Origin: Streptomyces genisteinicus
Lineage (GTDB): Bacteria; Actinomycetota; Actinomycetes; Streptomycetales; Streptomycetaceae
Length of the DNA: 64,000 nucleotides
Reading direction: 5' to 3'
NCBI RefSeq assembly: GCF_014489615.1
Contig: NZ_CP060825.1
Location: 5,502,001-5,566,000 of the forward strand
The translations under genes and the position numbers were made by a program. Position 1 is the first letter of the stretch; every line of letters starts with the position of its first letter. Below are positions 47,184 through 55,861 of this stretch, in pieces. The notes under the pieces are model-generated. The model made no database searches. It worked only from the letters and a program-made list of their open reading frames with translations, and had not been told where the DNA came from.

Positions 47184-47969
47184 ATGGCGTTCACCCGTGC
47201 CACCGGGAAGCACCGTGCCCCGAGCCGCCTGACGCGCAGGAGCGCGAACCTGGCGGGCGTCGCGACCCTCGCCACCGCGGGCGTCCTCGCCACCCTCGCC
47301 TCCCCGGCGGTCGCCGCCGACGCCGAGGCCGCCGCCTCCGCCGAGGACACCGGCCTCACCCCGATCGTGTCCATGGGATCCCTCGCCGACGAGATCGCCG
47401 ACCAGGCGGCCGCGCAGAAGCGCGAGGCCGCCGAGGCCGCCGCCCGTGCCGAGGCGAAGGCCGAGGCGGAGGCCGAGGCCAAGCGCAAGGCCGAGGCGCG
47501 CGCCAAGGAGATACGCGAGGCCAAGGAGCGCGCCGCCCGTGAGGCCGAGCGCAAGCGGCTGAACGCCTTCCGGCTGCCCGTCGCCGGGTCCCACGTGACG
47601 ACCGGCTACCAGACCGGCGGCAGCCTCTGGTCCTCCGGCAGCCACTCCGGCGTCGACTTCCGCGCCGCCTCCGGCACCACCGTCGTGTCCGTCGGCTCCG
47701 GCACCGTGGTCGAGGCCGGCTGGGGCGGCGCCTACGGCAACAACATCGTGATCCGCATGAACGACGGCACGTACACGCAGTACGGCCACCTGTCGTCCAT
47801 CGCCGTCTCCGTCGGCCAGCAGGTCACCCCCGGCCAGCAGATCGGCCTGTCGGGCTCGACCGGCAACTCGACCGGACCCCACCTCCACTTCGAGGCCCGG
47901 ACCACCGCCGAGTACGGCTCCGACATGAACCCGGTCGCCTACCTGCGCGCCCGCGGCGTCAGCGTCTGA
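47184..47969 (+). CDS. Secreted M23-family peptidoglycan endopeptidase
   Basis: 261 aa. Signal peptide of about 45 residues ending PAVAA, a coiled coil rich in Glu/Ala/Lys/Arg at about 70-125 (AEAKRKAEARAKEIREAKER), then the LytM domain: first zinc ligand in HSGVDFRA, and HLHFEAR with the catalytic and zinc histidines. Cleaves peptide cross-links of cell wall. Directly controlled by the upstream c-di-AMP riboswitch. ATG start with GGAAGG 14 nt upstream. Confidence 0.95.
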   Translation: MAFTRATGKHRAPSRLTRRSANLAGVATLATAGVLATLASPAVAADAEAAASAEDTGLTPIVSMGSLADEIADQAAAQKREAAEAAARAEAKAEAEAEAKRKAEARAKEIREAKERAAREAERKRLNAFRLPVAGSHVTTGYQTGGSLWSSGSHSGVDFRAASGTTVVSVGSGTVVEAGWGGAYGNNIVIRMNDGTYTQYGHLSSIAVSVGQQVTPGQQIGLSGSTGNSTGPHLHFEARTTAEYGSDMNPVAYLRARGVSV

Positions 47970-47989
47970 CCCGCACCGCAGCACCCACC

Positions 47990-48017
47990 GCAGCCCCCGG
48001 CCCCGGCCGGGGGCTGC
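47990..48017 (+). terminator. Terminator after the M23 gene
   Basis: Perfect 12-bp stem (GCAGCCCCCGGC and complement), loop CCCG. Confidence 0.8.
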
Positions 48018-48239
48018 GCGCGTTTCCCGTGCCGCGACAGGGGCCGGGCGCCGCGCGGAGGCCGGGACGGGCTGCCGTTGCGCACGGCGGCCCCCGTCCC
48101 GGCCTCAGATTCCGGCCAAAAGGCCAGAAGATATCCAAGAATTCACCGCGCCCTTCGGAAAATCCCACGGACTGGAATAGAGTCGCCGGACACGAGTCAA
48201 TCGGTGCAGATTTTCGTGCGGATCAACGGAGGTTCGGTC

Positions 48240-48917
48240 ATGCGCATTCCCGCGCACTCTGTATGCACGGCGATTCGCGACGACATCGTCTCCGGTGTCT
48301 ACGAGCGCGGCAGCCGGCTCACCGAGGAGCAGCTCGCGCGCCGCTACGGGGTCTCCCGTGTCCCCGTACGGGAGGCGCTGCGCACCCTGGAGTCCGAGGG
48401 CTTCGTCGTCACCCGCCGTCACGCCGGAGCGCACGTTGCCGAGCCCACCGAACAGGAGGCGGCCGACCTCCTGGAGATACGCCTGCTGCTCGAGCCGCTC
48501 GGTGCGGCGCGCGCCGCACAGCGGCGGACCGAGGCCCATCTGAAGGTGCTCCGCGGTCTGGTGCGCCTCGGGCAGGATCGGGCCCGCCGAGGTCAGGGGG
48601 AGGATCTGCGCTCCCTCGGCGCCTGGTTCCACGAGACGCTCGCCCAGGCGTGCGGCAGCCCCGGGCTGACGGCCCTGCTCACCCAGCTGCGCCACAAGAC
48701 CGCGTGGATGTACACGGTCGACCAGCCCGTGGCGCCCGTGGAGTCCTGGGCCGAGCACGGCGCCATCGTGGACGCGGTCGCCCGCGGTGACAGCGAGCGT
48801 GCCCGCGCGCTCACGGCGCTGCACGCCGAGCGGGCCGCAGCCGCGCACCGGCTGCGCCGCCCGGAGCGGGTGAGGACTTCGCAACACGCCGTAAACATCG
48901 CGAGCGTCCGCAATTAA
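48240..48917 (+). CDS. GntR-family transcriptional regulator (FCD type)
   Basis: 225 aa. GntR helix-turn-helix in residues 7-70 (LTEEQLARRYGVSRVPVREA) and FCD ligand domain (LLEIRLLLEPLGAARAAQRR). ATG start with GGAGG 8 nt upstream. It converges on ptsH, the arrangement I recall for SCO5840-SCO5841. Targets unknown; it is distinct from DasR, which has an HutC-type ligand domain. Confidence 0.9.
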   Translation: MRIPAHSVCTAIRDDIVSGVYERGSRLTEEQLARRYGVSRVPVREALRTLESEGFVVTRRHAGAHVAEPTEQEAADLLEIRLLLEPLGAARAAQRRTEAHLKVLRGLVRLGQDRARRGQGEDLRSLGAWFHETLAQACGSPGLTALLTQLRHKTAWMYTVDQPVAPVESWAEHGAIVDAVARGDSERARALTALHAERAAAAHRLRRPERVRTSQHAVNIASVRN

Positions 48918-49003
48918 CAGAAGGGCCGTATACAAAGAGAAGTCATTCGCTGACGCCTCTTTCTGCTGCCCGAATTCCCCGCGTCATCCCCGCGTCATTC
49001 CCG

Positions 49004-49051
49004 GTGCCGTTCGCTGCGCCGTTCTCTGCACCGTTCGGTGTGCCGTTCGGC
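49004..49051. repeat. Four tandem 12-bp repeats
   Basis: GTGCCGTTCGCT-like units at 49004, 49016, 49028 and 49040. A plus-strand ORF reads them as PF(A/S/G)xPF repeats but has no other gene features. Confidence 0.7.
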
Positions 49052-49107
49052 GTGCCGGGGATTTCGTGTCGCGCTCGGCCGGTGGCATTGTCCGCAGAAG
49101 GCACGCA

Positions 49108-49148
49108 AAAGCCGCGGCGCCCTCACCGGGAGGGTGCGCCGCGGCTTT
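49108..49148 (-). terminator. Terminator after ptsH
   Basis: AAAGCCGCGGCGC pairs with GCGCCGCGGCTTT, with CCTC/GAGG above a 2-nt bulge. On the ptsH strand it ends in a short T run. Confidence 0.75.
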
Positions 49149-49226
49149 CGCGCGAGCGGTGCGGTGCGTTCCGGGCGACCGGAACGCCGGGCGGCGGGTC
49201 GGCCGGTGCCGCCCGGACGGTGCCGT

Positions 49227-49508
49227 TCAGACGGTCTCGGGCAGCTCGTCCAGGCCCTCGGCGACCAGCTTGGCCAGGCGGTCCAGGGCGGCGTCGGCGT
49301 CGTCCGCGTCGGAGGCCAGCACGATCTCCTCGCCGCCCTGGGCGCCGAGGCCGAGCACGGCCAGCATGGACGCGGCGTTGACCGGGTTGCCGTCGGCCTT
49401 GGCGATCGTCACCGGGACGCCGGAGGCCGTGGCGGCACGGACGAAGATGGACGCGGGGCGGGCGTGAAGGCCCTCGGCCCAGCCGACATTGACGCGACGC
49501 TCAGCCAT
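49227..49508 (-). CDS. ptsH: Phosphocarrier protein HPr
   Basis: 93 aa. Phosphorylation site H15 (GLHARPASIFV) receives phosphate from enzyme I and passes it to sugar-specific EIIA. Ser47 is in place of the HprK target (NAASML), although HprK is not generally found in streptomycetes. ATG start after AAGGG. A dre-type site lies 25 nt upstream, so DasR, which responds to glucosamine-6-phosphate, should repress it. It links to chitin and N-acetylglucosamine sensing. Confidence 0.97.
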   Translation of the reverse strand: MAERRVNVGWAEGLHARPASIFVRAATASGVPVTIAKADGNPVNAASMLAVLGLGAQGGEEIVLASDADDADAALDRLAKLVAEGLDELPETV

Positions 49509-49532
49509 GGTGTTGCCCTTCAAGAATCTGCG

Positions 49533-49548
49533 GGTTGTCTAGACCAGT
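49533..49548 (-). promoter_or_regulatory. DasR-responsive element (dre) upstream of ptsH
   Basis: Minus strand ACTGGTCTAGACAACC matches the dre consensus ACTGGTCTAGACCAGT at 13 of 16 positions, with one half-site perfect. Confidence 0.85.
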
Positions 49549-49660
49549 CTCTCATGTGGTGCGACGTGCTCCCGCCGACGGCACACGGCCCGGCGGCAGG
49601 GCCCTGGGGCCCTCCCAGCGTGCCTGTCCACACCCCTCCACGCGACCGGTGACACGGCCG

Positions 49661-49666
49661 TACGCT
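49661..49666 (+). promoter_or_regulatory. Probable -10 element of a leaderless gene
   Basis: TACGCT ends 6 nt before the ATG at 49673 and no Shine-Dalgarno sequence is visible. Confidence 0.45.
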
Positions 49667-49672
49667 TGGCCC

Positions 49673-52600
49673 ATGCAGACGTCGCCGGAGCACGCCTACC
49701 CCGATCACTGGGAAGCCGACGTGGTCCTGCGCGACGGCGGCACGGCCCGGATCAGGCCGATCACCGCCGAGGACGCCGACCGCCTGGTGAGCTTCTACGA
49801 GCAGGTCTCCGACGAGTCGAAGTACTACCGGTTCTTCGCGCCCTACCCCCGTCTGTCCGACAAGGACGTGCACCGCTTCACCCACCACGACTTCGTGAAC
49901 CGCGTCGGGCTCGCCATGACCGCGGGCGACGAGTTCATCGCCACCGTGCGGTACGACCGGATCGACGCCCAGGGCCGTCCGGCGGGTCCGCCCGCCGACG
50001 AGGCGGAGGTCGCCTTCCTCGTCCAGGACGCCCACCAGGGGCGCGGCGTCGCCTCCGCCCTGCTGGAGCACATCGCGGCCGTCGCCCGGGAGCGCGCGAT
50101 CCGCCGCTTCGCGGCCGAGGTGCTGCCCGCCAACAACAAGATGATCAAGGTGTTCCGGGACGCCGGCTACACCCAGCGGCGCAGCTTCGAGGACGGCTCG
50201 GTCCACCTCACGCTGGACCTGGAGCCGACCGAGGAGTCCCTCGCCGTCCAGCGCGGCCGGGAGCAGCGGGCGGAGGCCCGGTCCGTGCAGCGGCTCCTGG
50301 CGCCGGGCTCCGTCGCCGTGGTCGGCGTCGGCCGCCGGCCCGGGGGCGTCGGCCGCACCGCCCTGCGCAACCTCCTCCAGGCCGGGTTCACCGGCCGGGT
50401 CCACGCGGTGAACAGCGCCTTCCCCGAGGAGCTCGACACCGTCGACGGCGTGCCGGCCGTGCGCTCCCTCGGCGAGATCGGCGAGCCCGTCGACCTGGCC
50501 GTCATCGCCGTGCCGGCCGACCGGGTCCCCGAGGCGGTCGCCGACTGCGGGGAGCACGGCGCCCGCGGCCTGGTCGTGGTGAGCGCGGGCTACGCGGAGA
50601 CCGGGGCGGGAGGCCGGGAACGCCAGCGGGACCTCGTCCGGCAGGCGCGTTCGTACGGCATGCGGATCATCGGACCGAACGCCTTCGGGATCATCAACAC
50701 CGCCGACGGCGTCCGCCTCAACGCCTCACTCGCCCCCGAGTCGCCGGCACCCGGCCGCATCGGTCTGTTCACGCAGTCCGGCGCCATCGGGATCGCCCTG
50801 CTCGCCGGACTGCACCGCCGCGGCGCGGGGCTGTCCTCGTTCATCTCCGCGGGCAACCGGGCCGACGTCTCGGGCAACGACTTCCTCCAGTACTGGTACG
50901 AGGACGCGGGGACCGACGTCGTCCTGCTGTACCTGGAGTCCATCGGCAACCCGCGGAAGTTCACCCGCCTCGCCCGCCGCACGGCCGCGGTCAAACCGGT
51001 CGTCGTCGTCAAGGGAGCCCGGCACAGCGGCAGCGCCCCGCCGGGACACGCGGTCCCGGTGACCCGCATCCCGGACGCCACGGTCGGGGCCCTGCTGCGC
51101 CAGGCGGGCGTGATCCGCGTCGGCACCGTGACCGAGCTCGTCGACGCGGGACTGATGCTCGCGGGCCAGCCACTGCCCGCCGGCCCCCGCGTGGCGATCC
51201 TCGGCAACTCCGAGTCGCTCGGGCTGCTCGCCTACGACGCCTGCCTCACGGAGGGGCTGCGCCCGCTGCCGCCGCTCGACCTGACCACCGGGGCGACGCC
51301 CGCCGACTTCCGGGCCGCCCTCGCCGGGGCCCTCGGCGACGACCGCTGCGACGCGGTGATCGTGACGGCGATCCCGTGGGTGGGGGAGGGCGGCCTCACG
51401 GAGGCCGGTGACGGGGAGAGCCTTGCCGCGGCCCTGACGGACGCGGCGGCCGCGAGTCCGGCCAAACCGGTGGCGGTGGTCCATGTGGAGATGGGCGCGC
51501 TCGCCGATGCCCTGGCGGCGGCCTCCAGCACCCGCCCGGCGTCCCCGCTCCGCAGCGGCGGCCGGGCCGGCGCGGCCGGGGCGAGCGCCGGCACCGCTCC
51601 CGCCCGGGGGCCCGCACCCGGTCCGGCCGCATCGGGCCGGCCTGCCTCCGGCGCACCGGACGCACCCGGCGGCGTCCCGGCCGCCTCCGCCGGTTCCGGT
51701 GCGGACGGGCCGCCGTCCGCCGGGCGGACGGAAGCCGGGAGCGGTCACTCCGCCGGCCAGGGCGAGGAGACTGTCCTCGGTGGGGAGACCGGCCCCGGCG
51801 AGGGCCCGGTGGCCGCCCCTGTATCCGCGGGCGCGAACCCCGCCGCCGGTCCCGCGCCCGCCGGTGGCGCGCGTCCGGCGCCCGACCCGGCCCCGGAGGC
51901 GGCCACGCCCGCACCTGGGTCTCCCGCCCCGCCCGCCTCCGGCTCGGCGGCGGCCTCCTCCCCACCCGCCTCCTCCTCGCCCGCCTCCGGAGACACCCCT
52001 CGGGGCCCCGCCACCGGGCTGACCGGCGCGTCCCGCTCCCTGGCCGTACGGGGCCGGAACTGGTTCGGGCTGCGCGGGCGTACCGCGGGGGCGGCCCCCG
52101 ACGAGGCGGGGCGCGACGCCCGCCCGGCCGCTCCCGCACCGTCCCCCGCTCCCGCCCCGCCCCGAGCCGGCGCCCCCGCGACGCCGCTGCCCGCCGCGGA
52201 ACCGCCCGGCGGGCCCGCGCGGGAGGCACGCCGGATTCCGGCGTATCCGGCGGCGGAGCGCGCGGTGCGGGCGATGGCCGAGGCGGTGCGGTACGCGCAG
52301 TGGCGGAGGCAGGCCGCCGAGCCCGGCCGGGTCCCCGAGTACGACGACATCGACGAGGCGGGCGCCGCCACCCTGATCGAGCGGCTGCTCGGCCAGGAGG
52401 CGGACACCCGCGGCTTCACCCTCAGCACCCCCGACGCCCACGAGCTGCTCGCCCGCTACGGCATCACCGTGCGCGGCGCGCTCCCCGCGTCCGACCCGGA
52501 CTCGGCCGCCGACGCGGCCGCCCGGCTCGGCTATCCCGTCGCTCTGAAGACCACCGCCCCGCACCTGCGGCACCGCGCCGACCTCGGCGGCGTGCGGCTC

Positions 52601-53098
52601 GACCTCGCCGACGAGCACCAACTGCGTCAGGCGTACCACGAATTGACCCAGACGCTGGGCAAGCCCGCCGAGCTCCAGCCGGTCGTGCAGGCGATGGTCC
52701 CGCGCGGTGTGGACACCGTCGTCCGGGCGGCCATCGACCCCGCGGTCGGCTCCGTCCTCTCCTTCGGCCTCGCCGGAGCCCCCTCCGAACTGCTCGGCGA
52801 CACCGCCCACCGCCTCGTCCCCGCCACCGACCGGGACGCGGCCGAGCTGATCCGCAGCATCCGCAGCGCGCCGATGCTCTTCGGCTGGCGCGGCTCCGCC
52901 CCCGTCGACACGGCGGCCCTCGAAGAACTCCTGCTGCGGGTCTCCCGGCTCGTCGACGACCACCCCGAGGTGGTGTCCGTCGCACTGGAGCCGGTGGTCG
53001 TGGCCCCGCACGGCCTGTCGGTGCTCGACGCCTCCGTGCGCCTGGCCCCGCCACCCGCCCGCGGCGACCTCGGTCCGAGGAGGCTGCCGAGCTACTGA
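49673..53098 (+). CDS. GNAT acetyltransferase fused to ADP-forming acyl-CoA synthetase-like protein (Pat/Pka type)
   Basis: 1141 aa. N-terminal GNAT (residues 15-180: VRYDRIDAQG, DAHQGRGVASALLEHIA); then CoA-binding and ligase-CoA domains (VAVVGVGRRPGGVGRTALRN, GLFTQSGAIGIALL); C-terminal ATP-grasp (LARYGITVRGALPASDP, GYPVALKTTAPHLRHRADLG). The histidine for ADP-forming activity is not obvious. Such fusions acetylate acyl-CoA synthetases in other bacteria. Between the ligase and ATP-grasp is a low-complexity Ala/Pro/Gly/Ser stretch of about 240 residues (616-854), an unusual expansion. The start is leaderless-type. Confidence 0.85.
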   Translation: MQTSPEHAYPDHWEADVVLRDGGTARIRPITAEDADRLVSFYEQVSDESKYYRFFAPYPRLSDKDVHRFTHHDFVNRVGLAMTAGDEFIATVRYDRIDAQGRPAGPPADEAEVAFLVQDAHQGRGVASALLEHIAAVARERAIRRFAAEVLPANNKMIKVFRDAGYTQRRSFEDGSVHLTLDLEPTEESLAVQRGREQRAEARSVQRLLAPGSVAVVGVGRRPGGVGRTALRNLLQAGFTGRVHAVNSAFPEELDTVDGVPAVRSLGEIGEPVDLAVIAVPADRVPEAVADCGEHGARGLVVVSAGYAETGAGGRERQRDLVRQARSYGMRIIGPNAFGIINTADGVRLNASLAPESPAPGRIGLFTQSGAIGIALLAGLHRRGAGLSSFISAGNRADVSGNDFLQYWYEDAGTDVVLLYLESIGNPRKFTRLARRTAAVKPVVVVKGARHSGSAPPGHAVPVTRIPDATVGALLRQAGVIRVGTVTELVDAGLMLAGQPLPAGPRVAILGNSESLGLLAYDACLTEGLRPLPPLDLTTGATPADFRAALAGALGDDRCDAVIVTAIPWVGEGGLTEAGDGESLAAALTDAAAASPAKPVAVVHVEMGALADALAAASSTRPASPLRSGGRAGAAGASAGTAPARGPAPGPAASGRPASGAPDAPGGVPAASAGSGADGPPSAGRTEAGSGHSAGQGEETVLGGETGPGEGPVAAPVSAGANPAAGPAPAGGARPAPDPAPEAATPAPGSPAPPASGSAAASSPPASSSPASGDTPRGPATGLTGASRSLAVRGRNWFGLRGRTAGAAPDEAGRDARPAAPAPSPAPAPPRAGAPATPLPAAEPPGGPAREARRIPAYPAAERAVRAMAEAVRYAQWRRQAAEPGRVPEYDDIDEAGAATLIERLLGQEADTRGFTLSTPDAHELLARYGITVRGALPASDPDSAADAAARLGYPVALKTTAPHLRHRADLGGVRLDLADEHQLRQAYHELTQTLGKPAELQPVVQAMVPRGVDTVVRAAIDPAVGSVLSFGLAGAPSELLGDTAHRLVPATDRDAAELIRSIRSAPMLFGWRGSAPVDTAALEELLLRVSRLVDDHPEVVSVALEPVVVAPHGLSVLDASVRLAPPPARGDLGPRRLPSY

Positions 53099-53129
53099 GC
53101 CTGTGAGAGATGCGGACCCCCACGGCCCT

Positions 53130-53135
53130 TAGGAT
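53130..53135 (+). promoter_or_regulatory. Probable -10 element of the DUF5998 gene
   Basis: TAGGAT, the Streptomyces -10 consensus, ends 7 nt before the ATG at 53143. Confidence 0.55.
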
Positions 53136-53142
53136 GGACGGC

Positions 53143-53727
53143 ATGGCGAAGACCGGCACGACGACCCAGGGGCTGCGCGCGGCGATCGAGCGCAGCGGCT
53201 ACTACCCGGCCCTCGTGGCCGAGGCGGTGGAGGCCGCAGTCGGTGGCGAGGCCATCTCCTCGTACCTGGTGCACCAGGAGACGACCTTCGACGCCAACGA
53301 GGTCCGCCGGCATGTCACGGTCCTCGTCCTCACGGCGAATCGCTTCATCGTCAGCCACACCGACGAGCAGGCGGCCGACTCCAGCTCGCCGACGCCTTAC
53401 GCCACCACGTCCACCGAGTCGGTCAAGCTCGGCCGTATCTCGTCCGTCGTCGTCAGCCGTGTCGTCGCCAATCCCGAGTCGTACACGCCGGGCACCCTGC
53501 CCCGCGAGGTCGTGCTGACCATCGGCTGGGGCGCGGTCTCCCGGCTCGACCTGGAGCCCGCCGCCTGCGGCGACCCCAACTGCGACGCCGACCACGGCTA
53601 CACCGGCAGCTCCACCGCCGACGACCTCAGCCTGCGGGTCAGCGAGGCCGGCGACGGCCCGGACACCGTGCGCCAGACGCTCGTCTTCGCGCAGGCGCTC
53701 TCCGAAGCCACGGCCGCCACCCGCTGA
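53143..53727 (+). CDS. DUF5998 family protein
   Basis: 194 aa, conserved actinobacterial. GLRAAIERSGYYPALVAEAV, SYLVHQETTFDANEVRRHVT, LTANRFIVSHTDEQ, and the CGDPNCDADHGYTG loop, which could bind a metal. Function unknown. Its stop overlaps the next start by one base (TGATG), so the two are coupled. The leaderless-type -10 is upstream. Confidence 0.85.
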   Translation: MAKTGTTTQGLRAAIERSGYYPALVAEAVEAAVGGEAISSYLVHQETTFDANEVRRHVTVLVLTANRFIVSHTDEQAADSSSPTPYATTSTESVKLGRISSVVVSRVVANPESYTPGTLPREVVLTIGWGAVSRLDLEPAACGDPNCDADHGYTGSSTADDLSLRVSEAGDGPDTVRQTLVFAQALSEATAATR

Positions 53728-54959
53728 TGGTGCAGCGCACGCACAGCGACTTCTGGCCCGAGGACGCCTCGGCGTCCGCCTGGGCAAACGGTCATCCGGC
53801 GCCGCTCGCCGTCGAGGCCGCGCCCGTGCCGGAGTACGGCCGGGGCTCCCTCGCCGACCTGCTGCCGACGCTGGCCGCGGGCCAGGGCGTCCCCGGTTTC
53901 GAGCCGCGCATCACCGAGCTCGCCCCGGCCGACCGCAACTGCGTCTTCCTGATCGACGGTCTGGGCTGGGAGCAGATTCGGGCACACCCGGACGAGGCTC
54001 CCTACCTGAACGCGCTGCTCGGCACTTCCCGCGGCGGCACCGGCCGCCCCGTCACCGCGGGTTTCCCGGCGACCACCGCCACCTCGCTCGCGTCCGTGGG
54101 CACCGGCCTGCCGCCGGGGGCGCACGGCCTGCCCGGGTACACCGCGCGCAACCCCGCGACCGGCGAGCTGATGAACCAGCTCCGCTGGAAGCCCTGGACA
54201 CCGCCGGAGGTCTGGCAGCCGTACCCCACGGTCTTCCGGCTCGCCGACGAGGCGGGGGTGCACACCGCGCAGGTGTCCTCGCCGACCTTCGCGCAGACGC
54301 CGCTCACCAAGGTCGCGCTCAGCGGCGGCACCTTCCACGGCCGCCTCTCGGGCGAGGAGCGCATGGACCTCGCGGCGGAGCAACTGGCCGCCGGGGACCG
54401 CTCGCTCGTCTACACGTACTACAGCGAGGTCGACGGGATGGGCCACCGTTTCGGCGTCGACTCCGACGCCTGGCGCGGCCAGCTGATGTACGCGGACCGG
54501 CTGGTGCAGCGTCTCGCCGAGCAGCTGCCGCCCCGTGCCGCCCTGTACGTCACCGCGGACCACGGCATGATCGACATCCCCTTCGACGAGGAGTCGCGGA
54601 TCGACTTCGACGAGGACTGGGAGCTGAGCGCGGGAGTCGCCCTGCTGGGCGGCGAGGGCCGCGCCCGTCACGTCTACGCCGTACCGGGCGCCGAGCGCGA
54701 CGTGCTCGCGGTCTGGCGGGAGGTGCTGGGGGACCGGTTCTGGATCGCGGGGCGCGACGAGGCGATCGCGGCCGGCTGGTTCGGCGACCGCGTGGACGAG
54801 CGGGTGTACGGACGCATCGGCGACGTGGTCGCCGCCGCCTGCGACGACGTGGTGATCACGGCCTCGGTCAACGAGCCCCACGAGTCCGCGATGGTCGGCA
54901 TGCACGGCTCCATGACCCCGGCCGAGCAGCTCGTCCCACTCCTCGAAGTACGCTCCTGA
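53727..54959 (+). CDS. Alkaline phosphatase-like / type I phosphodiesterase-nucleotide pyrophosphatase
   Basis: 410 aa. Metal-binding core: FLIDGLGWEQI with the first Asp, nucleophile Thr in FPATTATSLASVGTGLPPGA, VYTYYSEVDGMGHRFGVDSD and VTADHGMIDIP for the remaining ligands. No signal peptide is obvious, so it may act in the cytoplasm. Coupled to DUF5998. Substrate unknown; the class cleaves phosphodiesters and pyrophosphates. Confidence 0.9.
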   Translation: MVQRTHSDFWPEDASASAWANGHPAPLAVEAAPVPEYGRGSLADLLPTLAAGQGVPGFEPRITELAPADRNCVFLIDGLGWEQIRAHPDEAPYLNALLGTSRGGTGRPVTAGFPATTATSLASVGTGLPPGAHGLPGYTARNPATGELMNQLRWKPWTPPEVWQPYPTVFRLADEAGVHTAQVSSPTFAQTPLTKVALSGGTFHGRLSGEERMDLAAEQLAAGDRSLVYTYYSEVDGMGHRFGVDSDAWRGQLMYADRLVQRLAEQLPPRAALYVTADHGMIDIPFDEESRIDFDEDWELSAGVALLGGEGRARHVYAVPGAERDVLAVWREVLGDRFWIAGRDEAIAAGWFGDRVDERVYGRIGDVVAAACDDVVITASVNEPHESAMVGMHGSMTPAEQLVPLLEVRS

Positions 54960-55025
54960 CCTTCCCCCGTCCGTCCCCTGCCCGCCCCCCACGTCTCCGC
55001 GGACCCGAAAGGTCATCGACTGCCC

Positions 55026-55733
55026 ATGCCCGAGCTGGTGTTCTTCTCCGGAACGATGGATTGTGGGAAGTCGACTCTCGCGCTGCAGATCGAGCACAAC
55101 CGCTCCACCCGCGGACTGCAGGGGATGATCTTCACCCGTGACGACCGGGCGGGCGAGGGCAAGCTCTCCTCGCGGCTCGGACTCGTCACGGACGCGGTGG
55201 AGGCGGCGGAGGGCTTCGACTTCTACGCGTACCTGGTGGCCCACCTGTCCAAGGGCGGCCGCTGCGACTACGTGATCGCGGACGAGGCGCAGTTCCTCGC
55301 GCCGGAGCAGATCGACCAGCTCGCCCGGGTCGTCGACGACCTCGACCTGGACGTCTTCGCGTTCGGCATCACCACCGACTTCCGCTCGAAGCTGTTCCCC
55401 GGCTCGCAGCGGCTCGTGGAACTGGCCGACCGGGTGGAGGTGCTCCAGGTCGAGGCCCTCTGCTGGTGCGGCGCGCGCGCCACGCACAACGCGCGCACGG
55501 TGGGCGGCGCGATGGTCGTCGAAGGGGCGCAGGTCGTCGTCGGCGACGTCAACCAGGCTCCGGACGAGGTCGGTTACGAGGTCCTGTGCCGCCGCCACCA
55601 CCGCCGCCGGATGACGGCCGCGAGCGCCCGGGCGGCCGCCCTGTCGCCCGACGTCCTCCCCGTGGAGCCCGAGGTGGCCGGGCACGGGGCGCCCGCCCGC
55701 ACCCGGATCCGAGACGCCCGCACCCGGATCTGA
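55026..55733 (+). CDS. tdk: Thymidine kinase (type II)
   Basis: 235 aa. Walker A GTMDCGKST at 9-17, DEAQFL Walker B/active site (VIADEAQFLAPEQI), lasso region near VGGAMVVEGAQVVVGD, zinc-site cysteines (CWCGARATHNAR, YEVLCRRHH). Phosphorylates thymidine with ATP for salvage. The last 12 codons, including the stop, lie in a 21-bp tandem array: a single C-to-T change in the second copy created the TGA. The C-terminal 25 residues after RRRMTAASARAAALSP are therefore unlikely to be functional. Confidence 0.96.
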   Translation: MPELVFFSGTMDCGKSTLALQIEHNRSTRGLQGMIFTRDDRAGEGKLSSRLGLVTDAVEAAEGFDFYAYLVAHLSKGGRCDYVIADEAQFLAPEQIDQLARVVDDLDLDVFAFGITTDFRSKLFPGSQRLVELADRVEVLQVEALCWCGARATHNARTVGGAMVVEGAQVVVGDVNQAPDEVGYEVLCRRHHRRRMTAASARAAALSPDVLPVEPEVAGHGAPARTRIRDARTRI

Positions 55734-55779
55734 GATTCGGGCACCCGGATCCGAGACGCCCGCACCCGGATCCGAGATG
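55701..55779. repeat. 21-bp tandem repeat array at the tdk 3' end
   Basis: ACCCGGATC starts at 55701, 55722, 55743 and 55764, exactly 21 bp apart. The last copy is partial. In the minus strand the array reads as an SDPGAG(V/I)-type 7-residue repeat. Confidence 0.85.
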
Positions 55780-55861
55780 CCGGCTCCTGCGCTCGGGGAC
55801 CCGGCCCCGCAGCGACGCCCGCCCTGCTTCCCGGTCACCGTGCGGGCTGCCGCCCGCACGC

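Larger units (their letters stand above)
48918..49226. other. Intergenic region between convergent GntR gene and ptsH
   Basis: Holds four 12-bp repeats and a hairpin terminator. No gene is recognised. Confidence 0.5.

Noticed and set aside
49004..49381. Plus-strand ORF beginning with PF repeats
   Set aside because: Formed by 12-bp repeats and then antisense to ptsH; no ribosome site.
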